10,763 nt of DNA from Actinomycetes bacterium (GCA_030631725.1 DAOVKO010000047.1:1-10763), one strand, 5' to 3'; shown: positions 1 through 6,035, numbered from the stretch's first letter. Notes: generated by a model not told the origin, from the letters alone. Numbers and translations: made by a program.

Positions 1-163
1 CGACACCCCGGCCAAAAACCAATGCGGCTCATGCACAGCCTGCATCGAGGCCTGTCCTACCGGAGCACTATCTGAGCTCGGCCTGCTCGACGCTCGAAAG
101 TGTCTTAGCTATTTGACCATCGAACATAAGGGAGATTTGCCGCTAAAGATCGTTCAAAAAATA

Positions 164-240
164 AAGGTACAGAGGCACAAAGGCACAAAGTAAGAAAGGC
201 GCAAAGTAAGAGAATCGCAGAGGCGGGGGGAAAGTACATA
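164..240 (+). repeat. 77-bp repeat-bearing insertion inside queG
   Basis: Bases 164-240 have no counterpart in QueG proteins and separate the codons before and after cleanly. The trinucleotide ATA sits at both edges (161-163 and 238-240), like a tiny target duplication. Related sequences AAAGGTAC (164-170 region) and AAAGTAC (231-237 region) lie just inside. The interior is built from degenerate 9-bp units of GGCACAAAG type (169-190) followed by decayed versions (about 191-224). It encodes no transposase and has no long terminal inverted repeats. The insertion boundary is inferred from the expected QueG alignment, not from an empty-site sequence. Confidence 0.75.
169..190 (+). repeat. GGCACAAAG-type repeat, copy 1 (22-nt core)
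   Basis: This 22-nt core is an AGAGGCACAAAGGCACAAAG segment plus two 5' bases. It recurs exactly, in opposite orientation, at 10176-10197 in the 3' end of metK. The unit is 9 bp (GGCACAAAG or GGCACAGAG), so it keeps codon phase, and neither unit contains a stop in any of six frames. I recognise such GCACAAAG/GCACAGAG strings as dispersed intergenic repeats in several environmental bacterial genomes; that is recollection, not a search. Confidence 0.8.
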
Positions 241-468
241 GGCCAATGTGCTGTTTATGGATGCGATATCTGTCAGGAGGTCTGCCCCTTTAATCGCGAC
301 ACCCCTCAAACCAAAGAGCGGCAGTTTCATCCGCGGAATGAGATTCTTGATCTGAGCCTTGATGATTTACTCACCATGAGCGAAGCTGAGTTTGAAAAGG
401 TTTTTTGTGATACGCCTTTGGCTCGGCTTTCCTATCAACACTTCCGCCGAAATCTTCAGTTGCCAAGA

Positions 469-480
469 AAGGCGTGAGGC
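469..480 (+). repeat. AAGGCGTGAGGC element at the queG stop codon
   Basis: The 12-mer AAGGCGTGAGGC covers the last codons and TGA stop of queG. The same 12-mer lies at 3728-3739, starting on the last two bases of the rsmB TAA. Both copies are on the plus strand exactly at a gene end. Twelve bases shared in 10.8 kb is not decisive, but the identical position relative to two stop codons makes a gene-end repeat likely. Confidence 0.5.
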
Positions 481-499
481 TTGAGGGCGAGCGAAGAGC

Positions 500-541
500 G
501 TGAAGCGTGGAGGGTGGAGAGTGAAGCGTGGAGAGTGGAGC
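500..541 (+). repeat. Tandem repeat, two 21-bp units, downstream of queG
   Basis: Units at 500-520 and 521-541 match at 19 of 21 positions; each begins GTGAAGCGTGGAG. The preceding bases (about 481-499) look like a decayed partial unit. The repeat fills the space between the queG stop and the terminator of the opposing hsp20. It is too short, and lacks spacers, to be a CRISPR array. Its strongly purine-rich strand is typical of low-complexity intergenic repeats. Confidence 0.8.
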
Positions 542-544
542 GTT

Positions 545-585
545 AATAAAAACACAGGCGGGCACGTTTTAGGTGTCCGCCTGTG
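545..585 (-). terminator. Rho-independent terminator of hsp20
   Basis: Read on the minus strand, a 13-bp stem (arms 573-585 and 553-565, one G-T wobble, loop of 7 at 566-572) is followed by TTTTTATTAA (552 down to 543). That is a textbook intrinsic terminator about 50 bp past the hsp20 stop. In the plus direction the stem has no U-tract, so it mainly serves hsp20, though the hairpin could also stabilise the 3' end of a queG transcript. Confidence 0.85.
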
Positions 586-636
586 CTCATTTGCTTAGAC
601 GCTGAACGATCAGCAGTAGTATCTCTCCACCAGGCG

Positions 637-1089
637 TTATTTGTCTTTCACTTCGATCCGCTTGCTCTTGGCCTTTTCGCGTTTGGCCAGTGCCACGCGG
701 AGCACGCCGTTGGTCATGGTGGCCTCGACCTTCTTGGCGTCGACGGTGGCCGGCAGGGTGAAGCTTCGGCTGAATGAGCCGAAATACCTCTCCTGCAGGT
801 GATGCACGTGATCCTTCTCGATCTTCTCGTGCGTCTTTCTACCGGCGATGGTCAGTATCCCATCCTCCACGCTGACCTGGACGTCCTCCTTGCTCAGGCC
901 GGGCAGTTCAGCTTCCAGAAAGATGTGATCATCGTCAGAGTAGATGTCCACGTCGTAGCCGCCGAACATTCCAGTTGGCCGAGAACCGTCCCAGATGTGC
1001 TCCAGCATGTGTTCGAATTCGGCAAAAGGGGAGAGGGGGCTGTCGAAGTCCAGAGTCCGATTCCTTGTTCTCAGTACTATGGGCAACAT
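637..1089 (-). CDS. Small heat-shock protein, Hsp20/alpha-crystallin family
   Basis: A cytoplasmic ATP-independent holdase that binds unfolding proteins and keeps them refoldable. The 150-residue length is normal. The first ~40 residues are a variable arm. The alpha-crystallin domain spans about 44-140, from 'VDIYSDDDHIFLEAELPG' through the diagnostic 'NGVLRVALAK', and a C-terminal I-x-V type anchor (RIEV) follows, as used for oligomer assembly. The start is secured by AAAGGAGGTGAT at 1106-1095, five bases from the ATG. The gene stands alone: it converges on queG, diverges from fmt and has its own terminator. A TATAAT lies at 1158-1153, but I find no matching -35 and no CIRCE inverted repeat, so the heat-induction mechanism is unresolved. 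Base and codon use match the neighbours. Confidence 0.95.
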   Translation of the reverse strand: MLPIVLRTRNRTLDFDSPLSPFAEFEHMLEHIWDGSRPTGMFGGYDVDIYSDDDHIFLEAELPGLSKEDVQVSVEDGILTIAGRKTHEKIEKDHVHHLQERYFGSFSRSFTLPATVDAKKVEATMTNGVLRVALAKREKAKSKRIEVKDK

Positions 1090-1094
1090 GGCTC

Positions 1095-1106
1095 ATCACC
1101 TCCTTT
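1095..1106 (-). promoter_or_regulatory. Unusually extended Shine-Dalgarno of hsp20
   Basis: The minus strand reads AAAGGAGGTGAT followed by GAGCC and the ATG. It is complementary over 12 bases to the canonical 16S rRNA 3' end, far more than the usual 4-6 bases. It fixes the start codon and predicts very strong translation once the mRNA is accessible. Neighbouring genes have weak or no Shine-Dalgarno sequences, so this is specific to hsp20. Confidence 0.9.
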
Positions 1107-1122
1107 GTTCTGTCCAGCTGCA

Positions 1123-1158
1123 GGTCCGGGAAAAACTCCCGTCACCTACTTTATTATA
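1123..1158 (-). promoter_or_regulatory. Possible hsp20 -10 box and 5'-leader hairpin
   Basis: On the minus strand TATAAT (1158-1153) is followed by a leader with a hairpin at 1146-1123: outer GGT/ACC pairs, a small internal loop, and an inner CGGGA/TCCCG stem closed by GTTTT. No -35 of TTGACA type stands 16-18 bp upstream. The U-run (1135-1131) could instead pair with AAGGA of the ribosome-binding site, as in fourU thermometers, but only over about five mostly A-U and G-U pairs. This is suggestive, not demonstrated. Confidence 0.3.
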
Positions 1159-1282
1159 GGCCTCAAAAACTCTAAATCCTCCATTAGTGCATAGTGCAAA
1201 GCGCGTGCCAGAACGCACATTTTTCAACATCCTGCCCCGCGGATACTTATAGCCGCGGTGTTGGCTGACTTTTTCACGCCGG

Positions 1283-1337
1283 GCCAAAAAAAATGCCGAA
1301 ACTCTGCCACAATGACCTCCAATGGCGCATTTTTGGC
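1283..1337. repeat. Imperfect inverted repeat in the hsp20-fmt intergenic region
   Basis: The arm at 1283-1296 (GCC, eight A, TGC) and the arm at 1327-1337 (GCATTTTTGGC) are inverted copies differing by three A residues, with a 30-base loop. The rest of the gap (1107-1350) holds only the hsp20 leader and a CCGCGG pair about 16 bp apart near 1240-1260. I see no gene here. The arms could be a divergent-promoter operator or simply A-tract DNA. Confidence 0.35.
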
Positions 1338-1350
1338 AGTCTGCTGAGCC

Positions 1351-1378
1351 TTGACAGGCAGGCCGCATGCCAGACAAT
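1351..1378 (+). promoter_or_regulatory. Candidate fmt-rsmB promoter, placing the start site at the fmt ATG
   Basis: A perfect TTGACA (1351-1356), a 16-bp spacer and GACAAT (1373-1378, four of six consensus bases). Transcription would begin around 1385, the position of the fmt ATG preferred by homology. No Shine-Dalgarno precedes that ATG, so a leaderless mRNA is the simplest reading. It is based on sequence only. Confidence 0.5.
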
Positions 1379-1384
1379 GCGGTG

Positions 1385-2344
1385 ATGAAGATTATCTACC
1401 TTGGTTCGGACTCTATCGGCGCAGCGTGCCTGACGGAACTGGCCGGCGGGCCCCATCAGGTCTTAGCCGTTGTTACTCAGCCGGACCGCCCAGCCGGCCG
1501 AGGACGCAAACTGCAAGCCACGCCCATCAAGTGCCTGGCCCAGCAGTTGCACTTGGAGGTTTACGCCGTGGAGGATGTCAATGCCGCCTCGGTCCTGGAG
1601 GATATCGCCAGGCTCGAACCTGATCTGCTCGTAACCTTCGCCTTCAATCAGAAGCTCGGCAAGGAGCTGCTGAGGGTCGCCCCGCGAGGAGCTGTCAACG
1701 TCCATCCCTCCCTGCTACCAAAGTACCGCGGCGCTGCCCCGGTGGCCAGAGCTATCCTCAACGGCGAGAGCCAAACCGGAATCAGCATAGTTAGAATGGT
1801 TGAGGAATTGGACGCCGGCGACATCTTCGCCCAGGAGCGTTACGAGATCGAGCCCCATCAGACCACCGGCAGTCTGGAAGAATATCTCGGCCGACAAGCA
1901 GCGCCACTATTGCTGAAGGTCCTCGACGAAATCGAAAAAAGCTCAGTCAAAGCTTCTCCGCAGGACCATACCCAAGCCACCGGTGCTCCCAAGATTAGAA
2001 AAGAGGAAGCCCTGCTGGATTTTTCCCGCTCGGCCAGCGAGTTAGTCAATTGGATCCGGGCCTTTACACCTTGGCCCGGCGCCTTTGCCTTTTTTCACGG
2101 CCAGGTCAGGCCCAAGCCCGAGCGGGTGGTAGTGACCTGGGCCGTGGCTGAGGGAACGGATTTATCGCCTGGCCGAGGGCCGGGAACCGTGCTGAAGGAT
2201 CTTTCAATAGAGTGCGGCCAAGGGGCTTTGAGAATCGAGCGGATCAAGCCGGCCGGCTCAAAGGAGATGAGCTGGCAGGACTTCGTCAACGGCCGAAGGG
2301 TCCAGCCGGGCGACAGGTTCAGAGACTACGGGACTCAAGCATGA
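1385..2344 (+). CDS. fmt: Methionyl-tRNA formyltransferase
   Basis: Transfers the formyl group of 10-formyltetrahydrofolate to Met-tRNA(fMet) in the cytoplasm, preparing initiator tRNA. The protein has 319 residues, the usual length. The N-terminal Rossmann-type domain has the family motifs TQPDRPAGRGRKL and NVHPSLLPKYRGAAP. Asn105, His107 and Asp143 (in ELDAGDIF) fall one position from the E. coli catalytic triad N106/H108/D144. The C-terminal tRNA-binding domain carries the typical 'W-I-R-A-F-T-P-W-P-G-A' segment. The start at 1385 gives MKIIYLGSD, which aligns with family N-termini. An in-frame ATG at 1367 would add six unconserved residues and has no better ribosome site. The stop overlaps the rsmB start as ATGA, so the two are co-transcribed and probably translationally coupled. 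Confidence 0.96.
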   Translation: MKIIYLGSDSIGAACLTELAGGPHQVLAVVTQPDRPAGRGRKLQATPIKCLAQQLHLEVYAVEDVNAASVLEDIARLEPDLLVTFAFNQKLGKELLRVAPRGAVNVHPSLLPKYRGAAPVARAILNGESQTGISIVRMVEELDAGDIFAQERYEIEPHQTTGSLEEYLGRQAAPLLLKVLDEIEKSSVKASPQDHTQATGAPKIRKEEALLDFSRSASELVNWIRAFTPWPGAFAFFHGQVRPKPERVVVTWAVAEGTDLSPGRGPGTVLKDLSIECGQGALRIERIKPAGSKEMSWQDFVNGRRVQPGDRFRDYGTQA

Positions 2345-3729
2345 GTATTAGCCCGGCCAGGAATCTGGCTGCCAAACTGCTGAATAAGTGGTCGCGCTCG
2401 GGCCAATTCGCTGATGCCCTGCTCAGTCAGGCCCTGGATGCCTCTCGGCTCGACAGCCGCGACCGTTCGCTGGTGGCCGAGCTGTTTCTGGGGGTCATCC
2501 GCCGCAGAGAGAGCCTCGATTGTGTCCTGCAGGCGTTTTGCTCTCGGCCGCTGGCTCGGCTGGCAGCGGGTGGGCTGAATGTCCTGCGCCTTGGTGCCTA
2601 CCAAATCATCTTCCTTGAACGCGTCCCCACATATGCGGCTGTGGACTCAGCCGTCCGGCAGGCGAAGAAGCTCAGCAGCAGCGGCCTGCATAAGCTCATT
2701 AATGCCACTCTGCGCAGCCTCGACCGCTCTTTGTCTGAGGAGGTGCTGGAAAGCAACGAAGAAGTCCTCAACAGGGCCCTGCCCCTGGAGCTGGGTAAGT
2801 GGCGATATTTCGACCGGGACATATTCGCCGGCCCCGATGATGATCCCGCCGAGCACATCGGGCAGGTTTATTCGTGTCCGGAGTGGTTGGCCCGGCGATG
2901 GTGGGCTAGGTTCGACCTGGCAGGAGCTGTTGGCGTTGCTTTGGCCAGCGTTCTTCGCGGCCCGGTAACGCTTCGGACCAATGGGCTGCGCACCAGCCGG
3001 GATCAGTTTCTAAAGGCCCTTGCCAATATGAACGTCTCTTCCGGGCCACTGGCCGATGGCCCCGGAGTCTGGGCTCGACAGATGGCTCCCATACAAAATC
3101 AGCTCTTTCTTGCCGGCCATTTCCAGCCCCAGGGCCCTACTGCTATGCAGGCGGGGCTCTTCAGCCAGGTTCAGCCCGGCCAAAAGGTACTCGATTTCTG
3201 TGCGGGCCTGGGCACAAAGGCCACCCACTTGGCCGAGCTGATGGATGATAAGGGACTGCTGGTGGCCAGCGATATCTCAGCTGAGAAACTCCGCCGCGCC
3301 CGGGCGAATGCCCGCCGGCTGGGCATCAGTTGTATTGAATTTTTGCTGCAGGACGAGCTTCCCGAACGTTTCGGGCCCGGTAGCTTCGATGTGGTATTAG
3401 TTGATGTTCCCTGCAGCAACACCGGGGTTTTGGCCGGCCGACCCGATGCCAAATGGCGCATACAGCCCCAGCATCTGCAGGAGTTGGCCCGCAAGCAAAT
3501 GGCCATCCTCCGCCAGGCAGCAGAGTTTGTTGGGCCCGATGGTAGTCTGGTTTACAGCACCTGTTCAATCGAGCCGGTGGAGAACGATGAATTGACAACT
3601 GAGTTTAGCCGAGAGTGTGAGGGATGGGTTTTCGATGCCGACAAGGAATACATACCTTCTGTCAGCCCCGATCCGGGCGCCTGGCACGACGGCGGATACC
3701 TGGCCAGGTGGCGAAGAGGAAAGACTTAA
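2341..3729 (+). CDS. rsmB: 16S rRNA (cytosine-C5)-methyltransferase RsmB
   Basis: Methylates C967 (E. coli numbering) of 16S rRNA with AdoMet. The 462-residue protein has an N-terminal NusB-like RNA-binding domain (about 1-140, with 'RDRSLVAELFLGVIRRRESLD') and a C-terminal Fmu/NOL1-type methyltransferase. Motif I is VLDFCAGLGTKATHLAEL. Motif IV is DVPCSNTGVLAGRPDAKWR, with Cys358. Motif VI is VYSTCSIEPVEND, with the nucleophile Cys408. The two cysteines are 50 residues apart, as in E. coli Fmu. The frame is open upstream to 2212, but the ATG at 2341 is the right start: it overlaps the fmt stop (ATGA) and is where the NusB domain begins. The gene ends directly on an AAGGCGTGAGGC repeat, and no clear terminator follows. 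Confidence 0.95.
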   Translation: MSISPARNLAAKLLNKWSRSGQFADALLSQALDASRLDSRDRSLVAELFLGVIRRRESLDCVLQAFCSRPLARLAAGGLNVLRLGAYQIIFLERVPTYAAVDSAVRQAKKLSSSGLHKLINATLRSLDRSLSEEVLESNEEVLNRALPLELGKWRYFDRDIFAGPDDDPAEHIGQVYSCPEWLARRWWARFDLAGAVGVALASVLRGPVTLRTNGLRTSRDQFLKALANMNVSSGPLADGPGVWARQMAPIQNQLFLAGHFQPQGPTAMQAGLFSQVQPGQKVLDFCAGLGTKATHLAELMDDKGLLVASDISAEKLRRARANARRLGISCIEFLLQDELPERFGPGSFDVVLVDVPCSNTGVLAGRPDAKWRIQPQHLQELARKQMAILRQAAEFVGPDGSLVYSTCSIEPVENDELTTEFSRECEGWVFDADKEYIPSVSPDPGAWHDGGYLARWRRGKT

Positions 3730-3739
3730 GGCGTGAGGC
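3728..3739 (+). repeat. AAGGCGTGAGGC element at the rsmB stop codon
   Basis: This exact copy of the 12-mer at 469-480 begins within the TAA of rsmB. With the queG copy it marks a repeat class sitting immediately at gene 3' ends. Confidence 0.5.
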
Positions 3740-3766
3740 GCAGTAAAACAAAGACAAGATACTCAA

Positions 3767-3794
3767 GTCTACAGCCTAAGGCCTACAGTCTAAT
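3767..3794 (+). repeat. Tandem pair of 14-bp units (CTACAG.CTAA type)
   Basis: GTCTACAGCCTAAG (3767-3780) is followed directly by GCCTACAGTCTAAT (3781-3794), with 11 of 14 bases equal. A diverged relative containing CTCTACGCCTAATAGCCT lies near 5017-5034, after the next gene. The rest of the 3740-3870 gap is AT-rich and holds no gene. Confidence 0.65.
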
Positions 3795-3873
3795 TAAAGA
3801 CGCTGATTCACAGAAAGAAATGGAGAAATTAGGCACTTCGTAAGCCAGATGGCAAGGGCCAAATGTTCGCTGC

Positions 3874-3902
3874 TTGACTAGGGCAAGCCAGCGGGGTAAA
3901 CT
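3874..3902 (+). promoter_or_regulatory. Sigma-70-type promoter for the 334-residue membrane protein
   Basis: TTGACT (3874-3879, five of six consensus), a 17-bp spacer and TAAACT (3897-3902, four of six). Transcription would begin near 3909, leaving a leader of about 76 nt before the ATG at 3985. Its presence separates this gene from the fmt-rsmB unit. Confidence 0.55.
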
Positions 3903-3984
3903 TTATAGGTGCATATCTTAGCACGGTTGGCAGAGGTCAGCCGATGATGGTGCTGTTTATTCGATATCAGGGAGGGTTCTGGAA

Positions 3985-4989
3985 ATGGCTAAAGAATCGT
4001 CGATGTCCAAGTATCTATTGCTGGCCGGCCGATTCGCCCTGCTGGCTATTGCTTCGGCCGGTCTGGGAGCCGCCATAGGTTTGGCTGTAGTCCTTTTCCG
4101 CGATGACCGGCAACTCCACGCCATCGGCGTTTTGGCTTTGGGGCTGGCCGCAGCTGGTCTGCTCTTGTCCCTGGCTGCTATCGTCACCCTCTTGTATCGC
4201 ATTCTCGAGCATCACCGGGCTCAGCTCGATGCCTGGCACATATCGCAGGATAGCCAACGGCGCCTGGAAGGACTACTCCAGCAGATATCCGAAAACGTTT
4301 TGATCTCCGATGCTGCCAAGGAGGTCGTCTATCGCAGCCGCGACCGGGAGTTGATGAAAAACGCCATCCAGGAAGACATCGACCAGCAGGATTGGGAGGC
4401 GGCCTATCGCCTGCTCGAGCAGATGCAGTCGCGCTTCGGCTATTCTCGCGAGGCTGCCCAGTTCCGTCGTCTGGTCGATTCGCAGCGGTCCCGGGCCATC
4501 AAGGCTGTGATTGAAGAAACGCGGCTACAGGTCGATAGTCTCTGCGCCGCGGCCAACTGGAACGAGGCCCAGGCTCTTCTGGACAACTTGGCCGAGCAGT
4601 TCCCCAGTAGTTCCGAGGCCAAACGGATGGCCCAGCAGACCGTTAGCCAGAAACGCACCGAACACAAGGACCGGCTGCTGGCCGATTGGAATCAGGCCGT
4701 GGAAGATGAACAGATCGACCGCGGGATAATGCTTCTTCAGGAGCTCGATGAGTACCTCAGTCCTGCTGAAGCGGTGGACTTGAAAGAATCGGCCAGGGAA
4801 GTCTTTCGGGCCAAGCTGCAGAATCTCGGGGCGGACTTTAGCGTGGCGGTCAGCGAAAAGAAGTGGAATCAGGCCCTTCAGATCGGTCAGGAAATTATCA
4901 CCGACTTCCCCAACTCCCGCATGGCTGAGGAAGTCAAAGGCAAGTTTGAAATTCTTGAGCAGCGTGCTCGGGAGCAGGCGGAAGTCTGA
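3985..4989 (+). CDS. Membrane-anchored coiled-coil/TPR-like protein of unknown function
   Basis: I do not recognise a named family. Of 334 residues, about 10-38 and 46-72 form two hydrophobic helices joined by a short charged turn (RDDRQLHA). A long, highly charged, helical region (about 75-334) with no extracellular signature follows. Inside it are at least three degenerate helix pairs, each with a 'W-(E/N)-x-A-x-x-(L/I)' core and ending near a 'F/Y-P/G-x-S' turn: around DWEAAYRLLEQMQSRFGYS, NWNEAQALLDNLAEQFPSS and KWNQALQIGQEIITDFPNS. That is the pattern of TPR-like repeats, so the tail probably binds a protein partner. The start is supported by GGGAGGG at 3970-3976, eight bases before the ATG, and by the promoter upstream. 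Both termini are probably cytoplasmic if the two helices form a hairpin. The gene stands alone. Confidence 0.8.
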   Translation: MAKESSMSKYLLLAGRFALLAIASAGLGAAIGLAVVLFRDDRQLHAIGVLALGLAAAGLLLSLAAIVTLLYRILEHHRAQLDAWHISQDSQRRLEGLLQQISENVLISDAAKEVVYRSRDRELMKNAIQEDIDQQDWEAAYRLLEQMQSRFGYSREAAQFRRLVDSQRSRAIKAVIEETRLQVDSLCAAANWNEAQALLDNLAEQFPSSSEAKRMAQQTVSQKRTEHKDRLLADWNQAVEDEQIDRGIMLLQELDEYLSPAEAVDLKESAREVFRAKLQNLGADFSVAVSEKKWNQALQIGQEIITDFPNSRMAEEVKGKFEILEQRAREQAEV

Positions 4990-5013
4990 ATCAGAATCCT
5001 GCGAGAATGAGAA

Positions 5014-5035
5014 TAGACTCTACGCCTAATAGCCT
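5014..5035 (+). repeat. Diverged relative of the 14-bp CTACAG.CTAA repeat
   Basis: The stretch GACTCTACGCCTAATAGCCT resembles the 3767-3794 pair, with small indels. It again lies just after a gene, about 25 bp past the 4989 stop. The remainder of 4990-5088 contains no gene and no convincing promoter, only AT-rich sequence such as TTTAATAGAAT just before the next start. Confidence 0.35.
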
Positions 5036-5088
5036 GGAAGGATGTCGGAGCGGTAAACGTATTTTGCTTGAATTGATTTAATAGAATT

Positions 5089-5925
5089 GTGCTGAGTATG
5101 CTAATGGACTGCAGCTATCTTCGGCCATTCGCATTTCTGGGGCTAATCTGTTTTACGGCGGCGACATTTGCCGGTTGCAGCTCAGTTCCAGAGGAGAATG
5201 TAGCCCCTGAGAAGCCGCCTCTGAAGGTTGTCTCTTACAACATCAACTGGGGCATGCCTGATCGGCAGAAAGTCATTGAGTTTTTAGCTGAGGCTGACGC
5301 AGATGTTATCTGTTTGCAAGAAACACACAGGGACTGGGCAAACGTTCTGATAAATCAACTCCAAGGGCGCTATCCATATTATGTCTTTGAAGAATGGGGT
5401 GGTGCCGGGGGCATAGCCATAATGTCTAAATACGAACTGCAGAAGGTTAGGTTAGTCAAGCCTGAGGTAGGGTGGTTTCCCGCTCTTTTGGCGGAGGTCC
5501 AGACACCAATCGGCGCCATTCAGTTTGTAAATGTTCATTTGCGACCACCACTGGGTGAAAATGGTGCGCTCAGCCTGTCGGCTCTTCACAAAGCCCCGCA
5601 GATGCGCCTAAAGGAGATTCAGCAATTCATGGCCGAGGTGGATCGCGACAAGGCTACCGTTGTGGTCGGGGATTTTAATGAAAATGAAGAGGGTATGGCA
5701 GTGGGCTGGCTTATCGATCAAGGTTTCATCGATTCACTTAGTAGGTACGACAAGTCTTCGCCGACATGGAATTGAGAAGTCACTTCTAACATTACCCTTA
5801 GAAATCGATTTGATCATATTCTATACAGTAATTATCTGGACTGCACTGGGGCCAAGGTAGCAAACGTCAAGGCCAGCGATCATATGCCTGTGGTGGCAGT
5901 ATTGGTTCTTAAAAGGCCGGAGTAA
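5089..5925 (+). pseudogene. EEP-fold (endonuclease/exonuclease/phosphatase) lipoprotein, interrupted by one in-frame TGA
   Basis: Members of this superfamily (PF03372) hydrolyse phosphodiesters or phosphomonoesters with Mg2+. The N-terminus has a hydrophobic segment (about 11-29) ending FAGC, a weak lipobox with Cys30, so an exported lipoprotein is likely. Superfamily motifs follow in order: SYNINWG with Asn51, CLQETH with the metal ligand Glu78, and GDFNENEE with Asp195/Asn197. At codon 229 (5773-5775) a TGA closes the frame. Translation in the same frame then continues with RFDHI (240-244) and SDHMPVV (catalytic His265), and ends at TAA 5923-5925. 'TWN[stop]E' fits a lost Trp codon. Without readthrough the 228-residue product lacks the catalytic Asp-His pair and should be inactive. 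The start is uncertain (GTG 5089, ATG 5098 or 5104) and has no Shine-Dalgarno. Base composition is more AT-rich than fmt/rsmB. A single-base sequence error cannot be excluded. Confidence 0.85.
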
Positions 5926-5998
5926 CTCATTGGGCTGTCAGTTCAGAGAGTGATGATATGGAGCGACTTCGGTGATTGGTTTTCCTGTGGTGCAATTT

Positions 5999-6035
5999 GG
6001 AGGAATTGATGGTAAGCTGCGGTGAGAGTGTATAG
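5999..6035 (+). promoter_or_regulatory. Strong ribosome-binding site with an eight-codon open frame upstream of the PHP gene
   Basis: GGAGG (5999-6003), five bases and ATG at 6009 open a peptide M-V-S-C-G-E-S-V that ends at TAG 6033-6035. It is in the same frame as the PHP gene, whose GTG lies 39 bp further on and has only a distant GAGG. It could be a leader peptide, a coupling device, or chance. The rest of the 5926-6074 gap shows nothing else. Confidence 0.35.

Larger units (their letters stand above)
1..477 (+). pseudogene. queG: Epoxyqueuosine reductase QueG, C-terminal part, interrupted by a repeat insertion
   Basis: QueG reduces epoxyqueuosine to queuosine in the tRNA wobble position, using a cobalamin and two [4Fe-4S] clusters. 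The gene enters from the left edge. Frame 2 (first full codon at base 2) reads the first ferredoxin motif CGSCTACIEACP, then the family signature LSYLTIEHKG, and stops at a TAA at 191-193 inside an insertion. Frame 1 resumes from 241 with the second cluster motif YGCDICQEVCPFN and runs to TGA at 475-477. Removing bases 164-240 joins the halves in frame and gives a normal QueG alignment. As it stands the upstream product loses the second cluster. Frame 1 is open through the whole insert, so a single -1 shift or one missing base, for example in the A6 run at 156-161, would restore a full protein with about 26 extra residues. I call it a pseudogene, but an assembly error in that A-run is possible. 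Family identity is certain; functional status is not. Confidence 0.85.

Noticed and set aside
164..240. Insertion in queG as an insertion sequence or group II intron
   Set aside because: At 77 bp it encodes nothing, has no terminal inverted repeats and is far too small for an intron of known type. It is best described as a short repeat insertion.
500..541. Two 21-bp direct repeats as a CRISPR array
   Set aside because: The units are directly adjacent with no spacers, only two in number, and no cas gene is nearby.
799..1194. 131-residue plus-strand open frame opposite hsp20
   Set aside because: It is the reverse complement of the well-supported hsp20 gene, has no ribosome-binding site, and its sequence has no protein-like family character.
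1107..1366. CIRCE element (TTAGCACTC-N9-GAGTGCTAA) controlling hsp20
   Set aside because: I looked for the arms on both strands of the intergenic region and did not find them.
1096..1377. 93-residue minus-strand open frame upstream of hsp20
   Set aside because: It overlaps the hsp20 leader and Shine-Dalgarno and the fmt promoter, shows no recognisable motif, and its composition follows intergenic sequence.
2212..2340. Longer N-terminus for rsmB starting at 2212
   Set aside because: The extension lies wholly inside fmt in another frame, adds an unstructured basic stretch absent from RsmB, and ignores the ATGA overlap.
5773..5775. TGA used as a tryptophan codon in this organism
   Set aside because: fmt, dapF, the sigma factor and the 3985-4989 gene all end at TGA where their families end, and Trp is encoded by TGG throughout.
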